Assembly (NCBI RefSeq): GCF_003050935.1
Contig: NZ_QAOX01000002.1
Span: 496,001 to 560,000 of the forward strand
Origin: Luteibacter sp. OK325
GTDB lineage: Bacteria > Pseudomonadota > Gammaproteobacteria > Xanthomonadales > Rhodanobacteraceae
DNA length: 64,000 nt
Direction of reading: 5' to 3'
Shown here: piece after piece, positions 17,077 through 25,450 of the stretch
Position numbering within the stretch: the stretch's first letter is position 1
How the letters are laid out: each line of letters opens with the position of its first letter
Position numbers and translations under genes: made by a program
The notes under the pieces: model-generated
Told to the model about the DNA's origin: nothing
Seen by the model: the letters and a program-made list of their open reading frames with translations, nothing else
Databases searched by the model: none

Positions 17077-18516
17077 ATGCTCAAGCAGTTACTTGCCAAG
17101 AAAGCTCCCCAGGCCGAACCCGACGACGCGCACGGCCCCGCCCTGCGCCGCACCCTTGGCCCCTGGGGGCTCACCGCGCTCGGTATCGGCGCGGTTATCG
17201 GTGGTGGCATTTTCGTCATCACCGGCGTCGCAGCCGCTGACCACGCCGGCCCCGCGATCATCCTGTCGTTCATCCTCGCCGCGATCTGCAGCCTGTTCAC
17301 GGCGCTGTGCTACGCCGAATTCGCCTCGATGATTCCGATCTCAGGCAGTGCTTATTCCTACGCCTACGCCACGCTCGGCGAAGGTGCGGCCTGGTTCATC
17401 GGCTGGAACCTGGTGCTCGAATACGGTGTCTCGGCATCCGCGGTCGCCGTCAGCTGGACCGGCTATTTCGTCAGTCTGCTCGACCACGTCGGCATCCATA
17501 TTCCGCCCGCGCTGACCAACGCGCCGCTCGACTACGTCGACGGTCACCTGGTCGCCACCGGCGCTCTGTTCAACCTGCCCGCTGTCGGCATCACGCTCGC
17601 GCTTACCTGGCTCTGCTATGTCGGCATCAGGGAGTCCACCGGCATCAACATGGCCATGGTGGCGCTGAAGGTCGCACTGATCCTCATCGTGATCATCGTC
17701 GGTGCGCAGCATGTCGACACAGCCAACTGGCATCCGTTCATTCCGGAAAACCAGGGTGGTTTCAAGTACGGCTGGTCCGGCGTACTGCGCGGCGCCGCGC
17801 TGGTTTTCTTCGCTTACATCGGCTTCGAAGCGACCTCGACGGCAGCGCAGGAATCGAAAAATCCACAACGCGACATGCCCATCGGTACCCTCGCTTCCCT
17901 TGCTATCTGCACGGTGCTGTACATCGCCATGGCCGCGGTGCTGACGGGCCTGGTGCCGTTCGGCCAGCTCGGCACCGACGAGCCCGTGGTCACGGCGATA
18001 CGCAGCCACCCTGAACTCGGCTGGCTGCGTGGCGTCGTCGAAGTCGGCGCGTTGATCGGCCTGTCGTCCGTCGTCCTGGTCATGATCATCGCGCAGCCGC
18101 GCATCTTCATGATCATGGGTCGTGACGGCCTGCTGCCGAAGGTGTTCACGACGATTCATCCGAAGTACCGCACGCCTCATCTCAATACCGTGATCACCGG
18201 CATCGGCATCGCGATCCTGGCTGCCGTGTTTCCACTCAACATCCTCGGCGATCTCGTATCGATGGGCACACTCGTCGCCTTCTGCGCGGTGTGCGGTGGC
18301 GTGCTGATCCTGCGCTTCACGGCGCCCGAACTGCCGCGCACTTTCCGCGTGCCGTGGGTGTGGTTCACATGCATCGCGGGCATCGTCAGCTGCATCGGCC
18401 TGCTGTGCTTCATGAACTGGTACAACTGGGCGTTGATGGGCGTCTGGACGGTCGTCGGAATGGCGCTTTACACGGCCTACGGTTACCGCCACAGCAAGCT
18501 CCGAAAAGCAGGCTGA
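17077..18516 (+). CDS. APC-family amino acid permease (second paralogue)
   Basis: A transporter of about 479 residues closely similar to the upstream permease: GIGAVIGGGIFVITG in the first segment, LCYAEFASMIPISGSAY, FFAYIGFEATSTAAQESKNP and MGRDGLLPKVFTTIHP. The start MLKQLLAKK is chosen because the paralogue starts MLKHLF; an ATG 24 bp upstream (17053) is also in frame. The pair looks like a tandem duplication that has diverged enough for different substrates. A terminator follows. Confidence 0.88.
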   Translation: MLKQLLAKKAPQAEPDDAHGPALRRTLGPWGLTALGIGAVIGGGIFVITGVAAADHAGPAIILSFILAAICSLFTALCYAEFASMIPISGSAYSYAYATLGEGAAWFIGWNLVLEYGVSASAVAVSWTGYFVSLLDHVGIHIPPALTNAPLDYVDGHLVATGALFNLPAVGITLALTWLCYVGIRESTGINMAMVALKVALILIVIIVGAQHVDTANWHPFIPENQGGFKYGWSGVLRGAALVFFAYIGFEATSTAAQESKNPQRDMPIGTLASLAICTVLYIAMAAVLTGLVPFGQLGTDEPVVTAIRSHPELGWLRGVVEVGALIGLSSVVLVMIIAQPRIFMIMGRDGLLPKVFTTIHPKYRTPHLNTVITGIGIAILAAVFPLNILGDLVSMGTLVAFCAVCGGVLILRFTAPELPRTFRVPWVWFTCIAGIVSCIGLLCFMNWYNWALMGVWTVVGMALYTAYGYRHSKLRKAG

Positions 18517-18537
18517 ACTCCCAACCGATGCCTCGTT

Positions 18538-18566
18538 AAAACCTCGCTAACCACGCGAGGTTTTTT
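18538..18566 (+). terminator. Rho-independent terminator after the second permease
   Basis: AAAACCTCGC and GCGAGGTTTT form a 10-bp stem around a 7-nt loop, with a run of six T residues (18561-18566), 22 bp after the stop codon. Confidence 0.92.
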
Positions 18567-18629
18567 CGTTAAATGGCTGTTTTTGCAAAATAATGCGCAA
18601 AAAGGTGGGTGTCATTTAACTGCCATTGG

Positions 18630-18811
18630 CCGGTCGCGCCCGGAGGGGAGTATGATCCCGGTTCCGTGGGTAAATCACTTGGCAGTGGGCCCCGGATTGC
18701 CGCTCAGCGCGTCAGGCGAGTCAGCTCCTCGGCCTGGCGCGCCTGAGCTGCATTTTGCGTCTCACATGAATATTTCGGACACAAAAGCCAGCCTCCGGGC
18801 TGGTTTTTTTT
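18630..18811 (+). ncRNA. Candidate structured RNA with its own terminator
   Basis: The non-coding stretch contains GGGGAGTATGATCCCGG (from about 18644), a long near-perfect hairpin (18702-18720 with 18727-18748, one G-U pair and a bulge), and ends in an intrinsic terminator. No gene on this strand follows for over 800 bp, so a standalone small RNA or an orphan 5' leader is more likely than an active riboswitch. The GGGGAGTA start recalls the yybP-ykoY (manganese) leader, but its other conserved parts were not found. The 5' end is a guess; no known family was identified. Confidence 0.4.
18788..18811 (+). terminator. Rho-independent terminator of the candidate RNA
   Basis: CCAGCC-TCCG-GGCTGG hairpin followed by eight T residues; flanking A and T tracts could make it work in both directions. 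Confidence 0.9.
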
Positions 18812-18846
18812 GTTAGTCAGGCGGGCTCGGGACGGCTTCGCAAGAC

Positions 18847-18904
18847 CCGGCGGGTATCACCCTTGGGGCCACGACTCCGGCGACCCGAGGGTGATACCCG
18901 CCGG
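18847..18904. repeat. Long hairpin repeat (21-bp arms)
   Basis: The arms 18847-18867 and 18884-18904 (outer end CCGGCGGGTATCACCCT) are complementary with one mismatch around a 16-nt loop. The tail that follows (18903-18937, containing CCTGAGGTTCG and GGTCGAGC) resembles the tail after MITE-like copy A (10147-10183), hinting at related elements. From 18905 to 19238 there is otherwise only one REP copy and no supported gene. Confidence 0.75.
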
Positions 18905-19026
18905 CTCTTCCCAATCCTGAGGTTCGTGAGGTCGAGCGCACCTCTCGCTATCTGAGCGGCTAAGGCCAACGATGCCGCTCGCCCGATCACCACAAGGCCT
19001 CACTCGCACACTCGACAGCTTGAGGG

Positions 19027-19049
19027 TTCGCCGCTGAAGCGGCTCCTAC
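19027..19049. repeat. REP element (single copy)
   Basis: TTCGCCGCTGAAGCGGCTCC, reverse orientation, in the gap downstream of the HiPIP gene. Confidence 0.8.
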
Positions 19050-19238
19050 GCCGTCAATCAACCCCAGCGTGGGGAAGAGCCGGTGGCTGCCCGTGCGACC
19101 CTCGGGGCCGGTAGCGCAGGCGAGGGCTTCGACTGGATAAGGCCCGCAGGGGGCCGGCCATGGATGGCCGGCCGTTTTCGCGCGACAGGAGTCGCGTCGA
19201 AAACCCCCAGGCGGAGCCCGAAGGCGAGCCCGCCCCCC

Positions 19239-19571
19239 TCAGATCATGACGGCGTGCGAAATGCACCAGCCCTTGCTGGCCACGGCCTTGCCCGGGAAGA
19301 GCTGGCACGGGCCCCAGGCGGCAGCGGCCTTGCCCTGGTAGAAGTTGCAGTTCAGGCAGGCGTCGCCGGGAGTCTTCTTGCCAGCCGCCTTGCTGCCGTC
19401 CTCGGTGTACTTCAGGGCGGAGGCTGTCGGGTCGGAGGGTGAGAGGTGCGGCAGGTCCTGGGCCCTGGCCATGCGCGGCAGGGTGCCGAGCACCGAAGCA
19501 ACGGCGACACCGCTGGCGGCGACCTTGAGGAAACGGCGACGCCCCTCAATATTGTTGTTGTCTTCCGACAT
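19239..19571 (-). CDS. High-potential iron-sulfur protein (HiPIP), Tat-exported
   Basis: A 110-residue periplasmic electron carrier. The twin-arginine signal RRRFLK is at residues 11-16, with probable cleavage after ARA at about residue 37. The four cluster Cys residues are in the HiPIP pattern: CLNCNFYQG (72, 75), [11 protein letters not shown] (89) and SKGWC (103), binding one 4Fe-4S cluster. HiPIPs shuttle electrons to terminal oxidases or photosynthetic centres; its partner is not adjacent. It diverges from mtnB. Confidence 0.95.
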   Translation of the reverse strand: MSEDNNNIEGRRRFLKVAASGVAVASVLGTLPRMARAQDLPHLSPSDPTASALKYTEDGSKAAGKKTPGDACLNCNFYQGKAAAAWGPCQLFPGKAVASKGWCISHAVMI

Positions 19572-19691
19572 GGTTAAACCTCAGTCGATGATGGGCCGGC
19601 CTGACTGGCTGGCCGGTTCTGCAGAAATCGTACCTGTTCATGGAAAAAGGAGTGGTTCCCATTATCGCCGGGGCCGGTTTCCACCCCGTGG

Positions 19692-19697
19692 TATATT
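19692..19697 (+). promoter_or_regulatory. Possible -10 box for mtnB
   Basis: TATATT lies 29 bp before the mtnB start; transcription would begin close to the palindrome at 19707-19720. No clear -35 element was assigned. Confidence 0.35.
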
Positions 19698-19706
19698 CGC
19701 CCCCTG

Positions 19707-19720
19707 TTTGGACGTCCAAA
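19707..19720. promoter_or_regulatory. Perfect palindrome before mtnB, candidate methionine-regulon operator
   Basis: TTTGGACGTCCAAA, a 14-bp perfect inverted repeat ending 5 bp before the mtnB ATG. Nearly the same palindrome precedes ybdL (25456-25473), another methionine-salvage gene, which supports a shared regulator. Its ACGTC centre resembles the MetJ met-box AGACGTCT, but the arms differ and no regulator is identified. Confidence 0.6.
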
Positions 19721-19725
19721 TCCCC

Positions 19726-20370
19726 ATGCCGAAGACTCTTTCCCACGTCGATCCCGCCCTGCTGGCCGAGCGCGCCGACGCCATCGCCGATGCCGCCCGC
19801 GAACTGGCCGCTTTTGGCTGGACGCCGGCGACAAGCAGCAACTTCTCGATGCGTATCGACGACGAGCTGGCAGCCATCACCATTTCGGGACGCGACAAGG
19901 GACGCCTCGGCCGCGACGACATCATGGTCGTGGACATGGATGGCAAGGCCGTCGGCTCGGACCACCGGCCTTCGGCCGAAACCGGCCTCCACACCCAGAT
20001 CTATCGCCGCTTCCCGCAGGCCAACGCGGTGCTCCACACCCATTCGCGTACCCAGAGCGTCGCTTCGCGACTTTTTGCCGCGGAAGGCCGGGTTCGCCTG
20101 GAAGGCTGGGAGCTGCAGAAGGCGATCTCCGGTTACACCACGCACGAAAGCGTGCTCGACATCCCCGTTTTCCCCAACACACAGCACATGCCCGAGCTGG
20201 AGGCCCAGGTGGACGCCTGGATCGACGGCGGCCAGCCGCTGTATGCCTATTTAATCAATGGCCACGGCATCTACACCTGGGGCCGCGACATGGCGGAGAC
20301 ACGCCGCCATCTCGAAGCCCTGGAGTTCCTGCTTGGCTGCGAACTCGACCTGAGGAGGCTTTCCCCATGA
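19726..20370 (+). CDS. mtnB: Methylthioribulose-1-phosphate dehydratase
   Basis: A 214-residue class II aldolase-fold enzyme that dehydrates 5-methylthioribulose-1-phosphate in the methionine salvage pathway. Signatures are [13 protein letters not shown] (about 33-45), [21 protein letters not shown] and the zinc ligands in [10 protein letters not shown] (His104, His106). The ATG at 19726 is chosen from the family N-terminus; the longer open frame upstream crosses the HiPIP promoter region. The stop overlaps mtnD as ATGA. Confidence 0.96.
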   Translation: MPKTLSHVDPALLAERADAIADAARELAAFGWTPATSSNFSMRIDDELAAITISGRDKGRLGRDDIMVVDMDGKAVGSDHRPSAETGLHTQIYRRFPQANAVLHTHSRTQSVASRLFAAEGRVRLEGWELQKAISGYTTHESVLDIPVFPNTQHMPELEAQVDAWIDGGQPLYAYLINGHGIYTWGRDMAETRRHLEALEFLLGCELDLRRLSP

Positions 20371-20942
20371 GCCGTCTGCGTATCTACGACGACAACCAGC
20401 ACGACAACCCGGTAGCGGTCCACACCGAGCACACCGACATCGCCGCCGCTCTCAACGCGGTAGGCGTGCGCTTCGAAGCGTGGGAGGCGAAGCACGACAT
20501 TGCGCCTGGCGCCACGCAGGACGAGGTCATTGCCGCCTATCGCGAGGATATCGACCGCTTGATGGCCGAGAACGGCTACCAGTCGGTGGACGTCATCAGT
20601 CTCAAGCCGGACAACCCGGATCGCGCCGCCTTCCGGGCGAAGTTCCTGAACGAGCACACGCATAGCGAGGACGAAGTCCGCTTCTTCGTCGCCGGCGCCG
20701 GGCAGTTCACCCTTCATATCGGCGGCCGTGTGTACGAAGTGCTCTGTGAAAAGGGCGACCTGATCGGCGTACCCGACGGTACCCCCCACTGGTTCGACAT
20801 GAGCGAATCGCCCTACTTCGTGGCTATCCGCCTGTTCACCAATACCGAAGGCTGGGTGGCGAGCTTCACCGGCAAGGACATCGCCGAGCGCTTCCCGCGC
20901 ATGAGCCCGCATCCTTCCGCCAAGGCGTCCAGCGCGGCCTGA
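20367..20942 (+). CDS. mtnD: Acireductone dioxygenase
   Basis: A 191-residue cupin that converts acireductone and O2 to 2-keto-4-methylthiobutyrate (KMTB) and formate with Fe, or off-pathway with Ni. The metal ligands match the Klebsiella enzyme: His97, His99, Glu103 ([14 protein letters not shown]) and His141 (DGTPHWFDM). Translationally coupled to mtnB. The phosphatase mtnC, which makes its substrate, is 0.7 kb downstream. Confidence 0.96.
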   Translation: MSRLRIYDDNQHDNPVAVHTEHTDIAAALNAVGVRFEAWEAKHDIAPGATQDEVIAAYREDIDRLMAENGYQSVDVISLKPDNPDRAAFRAKFLNEHTHSEDEVRFFVAGAGQFTLHIGGRVYEVLCEKGDLIGVPDGTPHWFDMSESPYFVAIRLFTNTEGWVASFTGKDIAERFPRMSPHPSAKASSAA

Positions 20943-21020
20943 GTGGCTGGGTGCCTCATGCGCGCCCGCATCGCGATCTATCGGTCTACGCTCGTAGTCA
21001 CCTTCGCTCCAGGCTGACCC

Positions 21021-21560
21021 ATGATCGCGATGCAGTACCGCTTCGACTTCCCCGACGGCACGGACATGTCACCCATCCACCGCCGGGTCACCGAGAAGGG
21101 GCCGGGTTTCGATGGTCTGCCCGGGCTAGAGCACAAGGCCTTCCTGGTTTCCGATGCCGCGATAGGACAGCCCAACCGATACGCGCCGTTCTATGTCTGG
21201 CGCTCGGCCACCGGCATGCGTGAGTTTCTGCTCTCCGATGCGTTCGCGGCGCTGTGCGAAGCGTTCGGACGACCCGAGGTCGTCACGTGGACCGTGCTGC
21301 GCTTTCGTCGCTTCGATACGACCCGGCCCCCTGCTTTTGCGACCCAGGAGACGACGTCCATCGCGCCGGGCACGAACTCCCGTTCGCTGCGCGAACAAGC
21401 GCTCGCCGCCGCGCATCCCAAACCTGGGCTGCACTCGTCGCTGCTCGCCATCGATCCACAACGCTGGACGCTCACCCGCGTCTTGCTCTGGCACACGCTG
21501 CCTGCACCCGAGCCGGGAATCGACACCTGGCACGTCCCCTACCTGGCTACCCGCCAATGA
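21021..21560 (+). CDS. DUF4865 family protein
   Basis: A 179-residue protein with the family start MIAMQYRFDFPDGTDM and the segment NRYAPFYVWRSATGMREFLLSDAF, resembling ferredoxin-fold small monooxygenase-like domains. No signal peptide or membrane segment. It lies between mtnD and mtnC on the same strand (78 and 91 bp gaps), so it may be co-transcribed with methionine salvage, but no function in that pathway is known and I assign none. Confidence 0.75.
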   Translation: MIAMQYRFDFPDGTDMSPIHRRVTEKGPGFDGLPGLEHKAFLVSDAAIGQPNRYAPFYVWRSATGMREFLLSDAFAALCEAFGRPEVVTWTVLRFRRFDTTRPPAFATQETTSIAPGTNSRSLREQALAAAHPKPGLHSSLLAIDPQRWTLTRVLLWHTLPAPEPGIDTWHVPYLATRQ

Positions 21561-21651
21561 AATCCCTCGCCCTGCGCTGAGGCGCAGGCATTTCGCCTCC
21601 ACGTCCCGTCGTTTATCCTGCGGAGTCTCCCCGCTCCGCAGGTCTTCCCTC

Positions 21652-22335
21652 ATGTCTGACATCCGCGCCGTCCTCACCGACATCGAGGGCACCACCAGTT
21701 CGATCGACTTCGTGAAGGACGTGCTCTTTCCGTACGCACGTAAGCACCTGCCGGCCTACGTCGAGACGCATACCGACGAAGCCGAGGTGCAGCACTGGCT
21801 TTCCGAAGCGGCAAAGGAGGCTGGCATTGTCGAAGCCTCGCGCGGCGAGATCATCGACCTGCTGATCCGCTGGATCGACGAAGACCGCAAGTCCACGGCA
21901 CTGAAGGCCCTGCAGGGCCTGATCTGGCGCGAAGGCTATGAGTCCGGCGTGTTCACCTCGCACATGTATCCGGAGGTAGCCGCCCGCCTGCGGGCATGGC
22001 ACGAGCAGGGCCTGAAGCTCTATGTCTATTCCTCCGGCTCCGTCGCCGCGCAGAAGCTCCTATTCGGCTACACCGAGATGGGCGACCTGACCCCGCTGTT
22101 TTCCGACTACTTCGACACCCAGACCGGGCACAAGCGCGAGACGGATTCCTACCGCAAGATTGCCGACGCGATCGGCCTGCCACCCGCCCAGGTGCTCTTC
22201 CTTTCCGATATCCGCGAGGAGCTGGACGCCGCGCGCGAAGCCGGCATGCGAACGACGCAGCTGGTCAGGCCGCCGCAGCCGCTGACGGACGCCGGTCACC
22301 CTGCCGTGGCGGATTTCGATGCCATCACACCTTGA
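21652..22335 (+). CDS. mtnC: Enolase-phosphatase E1 (2,3-diketo-5-methylthiopentyl-1-phosphate enolase/phosphatase)
   Basis: A 227-residue HAD-superfamily enzyme that enolises and dephosphorylates the MtnB product to acireductone. HAD motif I is altered in the way typical of this family (TDIEGTTSSIDFVKDVLFPY). YVYSSGSVAAQKLLFGY carries motif II, and the C-terminal LFLSDIREELDAAREAGM the acidic motif. The ATG at 21652 gives the family N-terminus. Its 3' end overlaps the next gene by 17 bp. Confidence 0.95.
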   Translation: MSDIRAVLTDIEGTTSSIDFVKDVLFPYARKHLPAYVETHTDEAEVQHWLSEAAKEAGIVEASRGEIIDLLIRWIDEDRKSTALKALQGLIWREGYESGVFTSHMYPEVAARLRAWHEQGLKLYVYSSGSVAAQKLLFGYTEMGDLTPLFSDYFDTQTGHKRETDSYRKIADAIGLPPAQVLFLSDIREELDAAREAGMRTTQLVRPPQPLTDAGHPAVADFDAITP

Positions 22336-23377
22336 TCCACGTCGGCGGACGCCGATCTACGTACTAGGGGCTTTCATTGCCGGCGCGTTGCTCACCGTGG
22401 GCCTGCTGCACCTGGGTCCGCCGTCGGCAACGGCGCGCCGCGAGCCCGTCGCGGTAACGGCGCTGGCGCCTGCGCCGACGCCCGCTGACACAGTGGCTGG
22501 AGTCCATCCCGCCGTCGCGACAAGCACAGCCATCGACGACACCTCGGTGGACGTCGACTCGGGCGACTGGCCCAGCGACGCACCGACGCCGGAACAGGTG
22601 TTCGCCGCCCAGCCTGAGGCCATGCGCAAGGCAGTCGCCGCGCTCGCCCCGCGCGCACCGGGCAAACCCAACGTCTATGTGCTGGCGTTTGGCGGCGATG
22701 GTTCGGAAGACGTGTTCCGTAACGAGGCCGAATACGTCGACAGTCTGGTGAGCAGGCGTTTCGCCAGCCCGGGGCATACGCTGGTGCTCGAGAACAATCC
22801 GGCGACGCTGTCCACGCGTCCGCTGGCAAGCTGGACCAATCTCGAGGGCGCTGTCGACGGCCTGGCGAAGGTCATGGATACCCGCGAGGACATCCTCGTC
22901 GTCTACCTCGCCACGCACGGCGGCAGCGACCACTCGCTCCTGGTCGACATGGACCCGATTCCCCTCGACCAGCTCGACCCCGAAGGGCTTGCGCAAATCC
23001 TGTCGAGGCACGCTTTCCGCTGGAAGGTCGTCGTGGTTAACGCCTGCTACTCGGGCGGCTTCATCCCGAAACTGAGCGGACCGGGAAGCCTCGTGCTGAC
23101 CTCGGCACGCAAAGACCGCACATCGTTCGGTTGCGGCGTCGACTCGGACATCACCTACTTCGGTCGCGCATGGCTCGTCGATGGGCTGAACGCCACTCCG
23201 GACTTCGTCGAGGCATTCGGCAAGGCGAAAACGGAGATTGCTTCCTGGGAAGCGAAGGACGCGCTCGAGGCGTCCGAACCGCAGATCGCCGTTGGCGATG
23301 GGATCGAGGACAAGCTGGCGGCCTGGCGTAAGAGCTTGAAGGCCGGGCCTGCCGTACCTTTCGAACCCGCGAAGTAA
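22319..23377 (+). CDS. C13-family (legumain-like) cysteine peptidase, membrane-anchored
   Basis: A 352-residue clan CD peptidase. An N-terminal membrane anchor (about residues 11-31) is followed by an Ala/Pro/Thr-rich linker and the peptidase domain: catalytic His200 in YLATHGGSDHS and Cys243 in VVNACYSGGF, both with the caspase/legumain geometry. It probably faces the periplasm. Clan CD enzymes cut after specific residues (Asn, Asp, Lys or Arg); the target is unknown. The start overlaps mtnC by 17 bp, so it is translated from the methionine-salvage mRNA or from a promoter inside mtnC. Confidence 0.85.
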   Translation: MPSHLDPRRRTPIYVLGAFIAGALLTVGLLHLGPPSATARREPVAVTALAPAPTPADTVAGVHPAVATSTAIDDTSVDVDSGDWPSDAPTPEQVFAAQPEAMRKAVAALAPRAPGKPNVYVLAFGGDGSEDVFRNEAEYVDSLVSRRFASPGHTLVLENNPATLSTRPLASWTNLEGAVDGLAKVMDTREDILVVYLATHGGSDHSLLVDMDPIPLDQLDPEGLAQILSRHAFRWKVVVVNACYSGGFIPKLSGPGSLVLTSARKDRTSFGCGVDSDITYFGRAWLVDGLNATPDFVEAFGKAKTEIASWEAKDALEASEPQIAVGDGIEDKLAAWRKSLKAGPAVPFEPAK

Positions 23378-23386
23378 TCCTGTATT

Positions 23387-23473
23387 TGTAGGAGCCGGCT
23401 TTGCCGGCGATCCCGCGACAGCGGGGCCAGGCTGCCGCGAGCACCCTATCGCCGATGAATCGGCTCCCACATC
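23387..23473. repeat. REP pair (inverted)
   Basis: A forward copy at 23387-23412 (GTAGGAGCCGGCTTTGCCGG) and a reverse copy at 23446-23473, between two convergent genes. A short CATCCCA tandem follows at about 23470-23490. Confidence 0.85.
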
Positions 23474-23504
23474 CCACATCCCACATACCACATGAGCCGC
23501 TAGA

Positions 23505-24308
23505 TCAGGCCGAGGTATCCAGCGAAAAGCGGTCGGCGTCCATCCATGCGGGGAACCGTTCGCGGTGAGCCTTCAGCGGTGCGGGATCCAGCGCCACGGT
23601 GACGACCTGCTCCTGCGTGCCCAGTTCCACCAGCGCCTCGCCGACCGGATCGATGACGCTGCTATCGCCAGCGTAAGGCAAATCGTTGCCGTCCACGCCG
23701 ACGCGGTTCACCCCGATGACGTATGCAAGGTTTTCGATCGCACGCGCGCGCAACAAGGTGCGCCACGGCTGGCGACGCGGCGCCGGCCAGTTCGCGACGA
23801 ACAGTGACAGGTCGTAGTCCATGCCACCGGCGGCTTCCTCGCGGCGGCCATTGCGCAGCCACACCGGGAAGCGCAGGTCGTAACAGACCTGCGGCAGGAT
23901 GCGCCAACCCTTCAGTTCCACGATGAGGCGCTCGTTGCCGCCGCCATAGCGTGTGTGCTCGCCCGCCATGCGGAACAGGTGCCGCTTGTCGTAATAGGCC
24001 AGTGAGCCGTCGGGCGATGCCCAGATAAGGCGATTGAACACGGTATCGCCTTCGCGAATCACCAGGCTGCCGGTCAGCGTGGCGTTCACTTCGGTGGCGA
24101 GTGCGCGCATCCAGGCCACCCCGGTGCCGTCCATCGTCTCGGCGTTGGCGAGCGTGTCGTTCGTGAACCCGGAAAGGAAGGTCTCGGGTAGCACGATGAG
24201 GTCGCTGGGCGCGGCGCCACGCACCAGCTCGCCGTAGTAGTCGCGGTTGCCGGCCGCGTCGTGCCAGCGTGTCGCGCCCTGTACGAGGGAAACGGTCAGA
24301 GTTTGCAC
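23505..24308 (-). CDS. Omega-amidase (carbon-nitrogen hydrolase, YafV-like)
   Basis: A 267-residue nitrilase-superfamily enzyme with the Glu-Lys-Cys triad: Glu42 (VLPETFLSG), Lys108 (YYDKRHLF) and Cys142 (LPQVCYDLRFP). The GTG at 24308 overlaps the ybdL stop by 13 bp and gives the normal family N-terminus; the frame is open upstream within ybdL. Next to a glutamine-using methionine aminotransferase, the expected role is hydrolysis of 2-oxoglutaramate to 2-oxoglutarate, which makes methionine formation from KMTB irreversible (the glutamine transaminase/omega-amidase route). Confidence 0.9.
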   Translation of the reverse strand: MQTLTVSLVQGATRWHDAAGNRDYYGELVRGAAPSDLIVLPETFLSGFTNDTLANAETMDGTGVAWMRALATEVNATLTGSLVIREGDTVFNRLIWASPDGSLAYYDKRHLFRMAGEHTRYGGGNERLIVELKGWRILPQVCYDLRFPVWLRNGRREEAAGGMDYDLSLFVANWPAPRRQPWRTLLRARAIENLAYVIGVNRVGVDGNDLPYAGDSSVIDPVGEALVELGTQEQVVTVALDPAPLKAHRERFPAWMDADRFSLDTSA

Positions 24309-25441
24309 AGCAGCTCCGCGGCGGCTTCCATGGTGGCGTCGTTCTTGGCGAAGCACAGCCGGACCAGTCGCGTGTCCGGTGCGCTTTCGTAGAACGGGCT
24401 CAGCGGGATCGCGGCCACGCCACCTTCGCGCACGAGCCACTCGCTGAAGTTGATGTCGTCCAGGTCACGGATGGCGCTGTAATCGACCAGCTGGAAATAA
24501 CCGCCCGGTACGTCCAGCAGCTTGAGCCGCGAAGGCGCGATCAGCTCGCGAAATCGATCGCGCTTGGCCTGGTAGAACGCCGGCAGGTCGAGGTAATGCT
24601 CGGGCGTGGACTCGAGGAACTCGGCAAATGCCCACTGCGCCGGATTGAACGTGCAGAAGGTCAGGTACTGATGCACCTTGCGGAACTCGGCGGTAAGCGC
24701 CTTGGGCGCCACGGCATAGCCGACCTTCCAGCCCGTGCAATGGTAGGTTTTGCCGAACGAGGAAACCACGATGCTGCGCGCGGACAGTTCCTCATGGCGA
24801 AGTACGCTCTGGTGTTCCGCGCCGTCGAAGACGATGTGCTCATAGACCTCGTCGGACAACACGACGATGTTCGTGTCGCGCACGATGGCGGCCAGTTCAT
24901 CGAGATCCGCTCGCGAGAGCACCGCGCCGGAAGGATTGTGCGGCGAGTTAATCAGGATCATGCGTGTCTTCGACGTTACCGCCTCGCGCACGCGCTGCCA
25001 GTCGATCGCGAAAGTGGGCAGCGTGAGCGGGATATGTACCGCCGTCGCGCCCTGGAGCTCGATGGCCGGTTCGTAGCTGTCGTAGCAGGGGTCGAAAACG
25101 ATGACTTCTTCCCCTGCCCTGACCACGGCGGCGATGGCGGAGAACAGCGCTTCGGTAGCGCCCGAGGTGACCGTGACCTCGGTGTCCGGACTGACCCGAT
25201 GGCCGTACAGGCGTTCGGTTTTCGCGGCGATCTGCTCGCGCAGCTTCGCGATGCCGACACCCGGGGCGTACTGGTTCTTGCCTTCGGCCATGGCCCGCGC
25301 GATCGCTTCGCGCAAGGGCTCGGGCGGCTCGAAATCAGGAAAGCCCTGGCCCAGGTTGACCGCCTTGTACTCCAGCGCGAGCTGGCTCATGACGCTGAAG
25401 ATGGTCGTGCCGACCTTGGGAAGCTTGGTTTCGAGCTGCAT
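24296..25441 (-). CDS. ybdL: Methionine aminotransferase (YbdL-like, PLP fold type I)
   Basis: A 381-residue aminotransferase that converts KMTB to methionine, usually with glutamine as donor. Signatures are VNLGQGFPDFEPP, ILINSPHNPSGAV, the PLP Asp in VVLSDEVYEHI, and the Schiff-base Lys231 in VSSFGKTYHCTGWKVGY. It is followed, overlapping, by the omega-amidase and lies opposite mtnBDC, so the last steps of methionine salvage are encoded together. A near-palindrome matching the mtnB one lies 15-32 bp before the ATG. Confidence 0.93.
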   Translation of the reverse strand: MQLETKLPKVGTTIFSVMSQLALEYKAVNLGQGFPDFEPPEPLREAIARAMAEGKNQYAPGVGIAKLREQIAAKTERLYGHRVSPDTEVTVTSGATEALFSAIAAVVRAGEEVIVFDPCYDSYEPAIELQGATAVHIPLTLPTFAIDWQRVREAVTSKTRMILINSPHNPSGAVLSRADLDELAAIVRDTNIVVLSDEVYEHIVFDGAEHQSVLRHEELSARSIVVSSFGKTYHCTGWKVGYAVAPKALTAEFRKVHQYLTFCTFNPAQWAFAEFLESTPEHYLDLPAFYQAKRDRFRELIAPSRLKLLDVPGGYFQLVDYSAIRDLDDINFSEWLVREGGVAAIPLSPFYESAPDTRLVRLCFAKNDATMEAAAELLCKL

Positions 25442-25450
25442 CGAACGTCC

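Noticed and set aside
18583-18816. 77-residue plus-strand frame in the candidate RNA region
   Set aside because: It runs across the long hairpin and the terminator and ends in the T-run, so it is not a credible protein.
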